Below, piece after piece: positions 61,762 to 64,000 of a stretch of DNA of 64,000 nt (within the stretch, counting starts at the first letter, position 1; each line of letters opens with the position of its first letter). Source of the stretch: Dokdonia pacifica (lineage in GTDB: Bacteria; Bacteroidota; Bacteroidia; Flavobacteriales; Flavobacteriaceae); NCBI RefSeq assembly GCF_900188275.1, contig NZ_FZNY01000003.1, positions 372,001-436,000 of the forward strand, written 5' to 3'. The notes beneath the pieces are model-generated. The model saw only the letters and a program-made list of their open reading frames with translations. It made no database searches and was not told where the DNA came from. A program made the position numbers and the translations under genes.

Positions 61762-64000
61762 ATGGCTAAAAAGAAAACAACGACTAAAAGTAAACCTAAA
61801 AAGACTAAGACCAAGACGCCCAGAAAACCTATAAACTTTAAACTTTCTAGACAACAACAGATTTTATTAGGAAGTTTTTTGTTTTTTCTAGGAATAGCCT
61901 TGTTCTTTTCTTTTGTCTCTTATTTATTTACTTGGAAAGTAGACCAAAGTGTCATCACAGAAATTACTGACAGAGATGTACAAGCAAAAAACTGGTTGAA
62001 TAACTTTGGTGCGGGAATGAGTAATTTCTTTATTTATAAAGGATTCGGAATATCTGCTTTTATTATTGCTGCATTACTCACCATATCTGGAGTATATTAT
62101 TTCTTTGACTATGCAAAAGCTAGATTAAGACAATTTTGGTTTTGGGGTATTTTAGTGATGTTATGGCTTTCAGTGTTTTTTGGATTTTTCCATAAACAGA
62201 ATGATATTCTTGGAGGACGCGTAGGATATGAGATTAACGATTACCTACAGGACTATTTAGGACTTATTGGAGCTGCTTTTATTTTAGCCTTTTTAGCAAT
62301 AGCATATGCGGTAGTTCGACTTAAGATGACACCAGATAAGGTTGGTACCTTCTTTAAAAGTACCAAGGATCAATTATCTGATGAGTTTACAGAGACCCTA
62401 ACAGCTACAGAAGAAACTATAGAAGACACTCAAGAATCTGAAGTGCAACCTATCGTAGAAAATACGACTTTACCGGTAGAAGAAGTGACCGAAAATGTTG
62501 CATCTGATACTACCACTACAAAATCTACATTTGAAATGAATGTAGAAAATCTCCAACCTACTATTGGGAAAAAGAAAAAGGATGAGGTTGTAGACCCTCC
62601 TATGGAAATCACAACGCCGGAACCAGAGCCGGAACTTATTATTACATCTGAAGATATTGATATAGAGGTAAAAGCTCCAGTAGAAGAAAAAGAAATAAAA
62701 AAGAATCTTAGCGATACACTAGTAGAAGATTTTGGAGAATTTGATCCAACACTAGAGCTTGGAAACTATAAGTTTCCTCCTATAGATCTATTAAAAGATT
62801 ATACGAATGGTCAAGGTATAACCATTAATCAAGAAGAGTTAGAGGAGAATAAAAATCGAATTGTTGAGACCTTAAACAATTATAAAATAGGCATCGCAAA
62901 TATTAAGGCTACTGTTGGTCCTACTGTTACTTTATATGAAATTGTACCTGAAGCAGGCGTACGTATTTCTAAGATTAAAAACTTAGAAGATGATATTGCG
63001 TTATCTTTAAGTGCACTTGGGATTCGAATTATAGCACCTATTCCAGGAAAAGGAACTATTGGTATTGAAGTGCCAAATAAAAAACCTAGAATCGTATCCA
63101 TGCGATCTGCAGTTGCGTCTCCTAAATTTCAAGAAGCAGAAATGGAGTTGCCTTTAACATTAGGTAAAACTATTTCTAATGAAACCTTTGTCGTAGACCT
63201 AGCAAAAATGCCTCACTTATTAATGGCTGGGGCGACTGGACAAGGAAAGTCGGTAGGATTAAATGCTATCCTTGCTTCCCTACTATACAAAAAACACCCA
63301 GCAGAGGTAAAGTTTGTACTTGTAGATCCTAAAAAGGTAGAACTTACCCTATTTAATAAAATAGAAAGACATTATTTAGCAAAACTTCCAGATACAGAAG
63401 AAGCTATTATTACAGATAACTCAAAAGTAATCAATACACTTAATTCCTTATGTATTGAAATGGATGCGCGTTACGACCTTCTTAAAAATGCTATGTGTCG
63501 TAATATCAAAGAGTACAATGCTAAGTTTAAAGCGCGTAAACTTAATCCTAATAATGGTCATAAATTTTTACCATACATTGTATTGGTAGTAGATGAGTTT
63601 GCAGATTTGATCATGACCTCAGGTAAGGAAGTAGAAACTCCTATTGCACGTTTAGCACAATTAGCACGTGCTATTGGAATTCATCTTATTATAGCTACAC
63701 AACGACCTTCTGTAAATGTGATTACAGGTATTATTAAAGCAAACTTTCCGGCGCGTATTGCTTTTAGAGTAACGTCAAAAATAGATAGCCGTACTATTTT
63801 GGATACCTCTGGAGCAGATCAATTAATAGGACGTGGAGACATGTTATACACACAAGGGAATGATGTGGTTCGTATTCAATGTGCCTTTGTAGATACGCCA
63901 GAAGTAGAACGTATTGTAGATTATATTGGAGGACAAAAAGCTTATCCAGATGCACATCTCTTACCAGAATATGTAGGGGAAGAAAGTGGCACGAGTCTTG
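61762..64000 (+). CDS. ftsK: FtsK/SpoIIIE family DNA translocase (C-terminus outside window)
   Basis: About 746 N-terminal residues; the gene runs off the right edge. It opens with a lysine-rich tail, then four transmembrane segments (about residues 30-190), an acidic linker (about 200-340), and the alpha and beta motor domains. The Walker A motif is GATGQGKSVG, the Walker B strand is IVLVVDEFADLI, and later RLAQLARAIGIHLIIATQRP matches the family. It pumps DNA at the division septum and activates chromosome dimer resolution. The gamma domain, if present, lies beyond the window. Confidence 0.96.
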   Translation, partial: MAKKKTTTKSKPKKTKTKTPRKPINFKLSRQQQILLGSFLFFLGIALFFSFVSYLFTWKVDQSVITEITDRDVQAKNWLNNFGAGMSNFFIYKGFGISAFIIAALLTISGVYYFFDYAKARLRQFWFWGILVMLWLSVFFGFFHKQNDILGGRVGYEINDYLQDYLGLIGAAFILAFLAIAYAVVRLKMTPDKVGTFFKSTKDQLSDEFTETLTATEETIEDTQESEVQPIVENTTLPVEEVTENVASDTTTTKSTFEMNVENLQPTIGKKKKDEVVDPPMEITTPEPEPELIITSEDIDIEVKAPVEEKEIKKNLSDTLVEDFGEFDPTLELGNYKFPPIDLLKDYTNGQGITINQEELEENKNRIVETLNNYKIGIANIKATVGPTVTLYEIVPEAGVRISKIKNLEDDIALSLSALGIRIIAPIPGKGTIGIEVPNKKPRIVSMRSAVASPKFQEAEMELPLTLGKTISNETFVVDLAKMPHLLMAGATGQGKSVGLNAILASLLYKKHPAEVKFVLVDPKKVELTLFNKIERHYLAKLPDTEEAIITDNSKVINTLNSLCIEMDARYDLLKNAMCRNIKEYNAKFKARKLNPNNGHKFLPYIVLVVDEFADLIMTSGKEVETPIARLAQLARAIGIHLIIATQRPSVNVITGIIKANFPARIAFRVTSKIDSRTILDTSGADQLIGRGDMLYTQGNDVVRIQCAFVDTPEVERIVDYIGGQKAYPDAHLLPEYVGEESGTSL

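Overview
The window is AT-rich, densely coding DNA from a member of the Bacteroidota, most likely a marine Flavobacteriaceae. The evidence is: many short lipoprotein signals (lipobox ending in SC or CC), secreted proteins opening with the QVGIGTT motif typical of this group, families such as DUF6503, DUF5686 and DUF2490, Bacteroidota-type promoters (TTG about 19 bases before TAnnTTTG) upstream of ffs and a peroxiredoxin gene, and a 20-base palindrome TACGCTTTCGCGAAAGCGTA scattered between and inside genes. No tRNA, rRNA, CRISPR array, transposase, integrase or phage structural cluster was seen. The species cannot be fixed from the window alone.

Layout. 1-11.2 kb: mostly minus-strand secreted or surface proteins (PD40 propeller, serine hydrolase, S9 peptidase, large sortilin-type propeller), an AraC regulator and a ferredoxin-cyclase fusion. 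11.4-17.5 kb: plus-strand lipoprotein, fasciclin protein, a VWA protein plus AAA+ ATPase pair, and an astacin protease. 17.6-21.4 kb: three unrecognised minus-strand genes and a CocE/NonD hydrolase. 21.7-33.6 kb: housekeeping and regulation (thioesterase, Crp/Fnr regulator, methyltransferase, metallophosphatase, SmpB, DUF5686 outer-membrane protein, ECF sigma factor) and two genes too short for ordinary gene calling: a 42-residue membrane peptide and a 47-residue peptide with a double-glycine leader. 33.7-41.3 kb: accessory minus-strand genes, including a zinc-finger/FAD monooxygenase fusion, a 2OG-Fe(II) oxygenase, a DUF418 membrane protein, and a sirtuin gene broken by one in-frame stop just before its catalytic histidine. 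41.3-48 kb: repeat-rich intergenic DNA, an S41 peptidase, an AraC regulator and surface proteins, with what looks like the empty flanks of a deleted paralogue. 48.2-53.9 kb: glutamine cyclotransferase, the small SRP RNA, a large candidate ADP-ribosyltransferase toxin with an adjacent candidate immunity gene, a CPBP protease and an Lrp regulator. 54-64 kb: a PLP-dependent sulfur amino acid enzyme, an S74-chaperone surface fibre, an NhaC antiporter, two peroxiredoxins, diacylglycerol kinase and the start of ftsK.

The two most interesting signals are as follows. First, at three separate loci (VWA gene, AAA+ gene, CPBP gene) the 3' end of the gene is repeated downstream of its own stop codon. In each case the two tails are separated by the same module: GGTGGTT, then an AT-rich hairpin of unrelated sequence, then CTTTCCGT. 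This looks like a small, possibly mobile, element targeting gene 3' ends that I do not recognise. Second, the 820-residue protein at 49.6-52.1 kb ends in an ADP-ribosyltransferase-like domain and is followed six bases later by a small charged gene, the layout of a toxin-immunity pair. All functional calls rest on reading the sequence; no database search was run.
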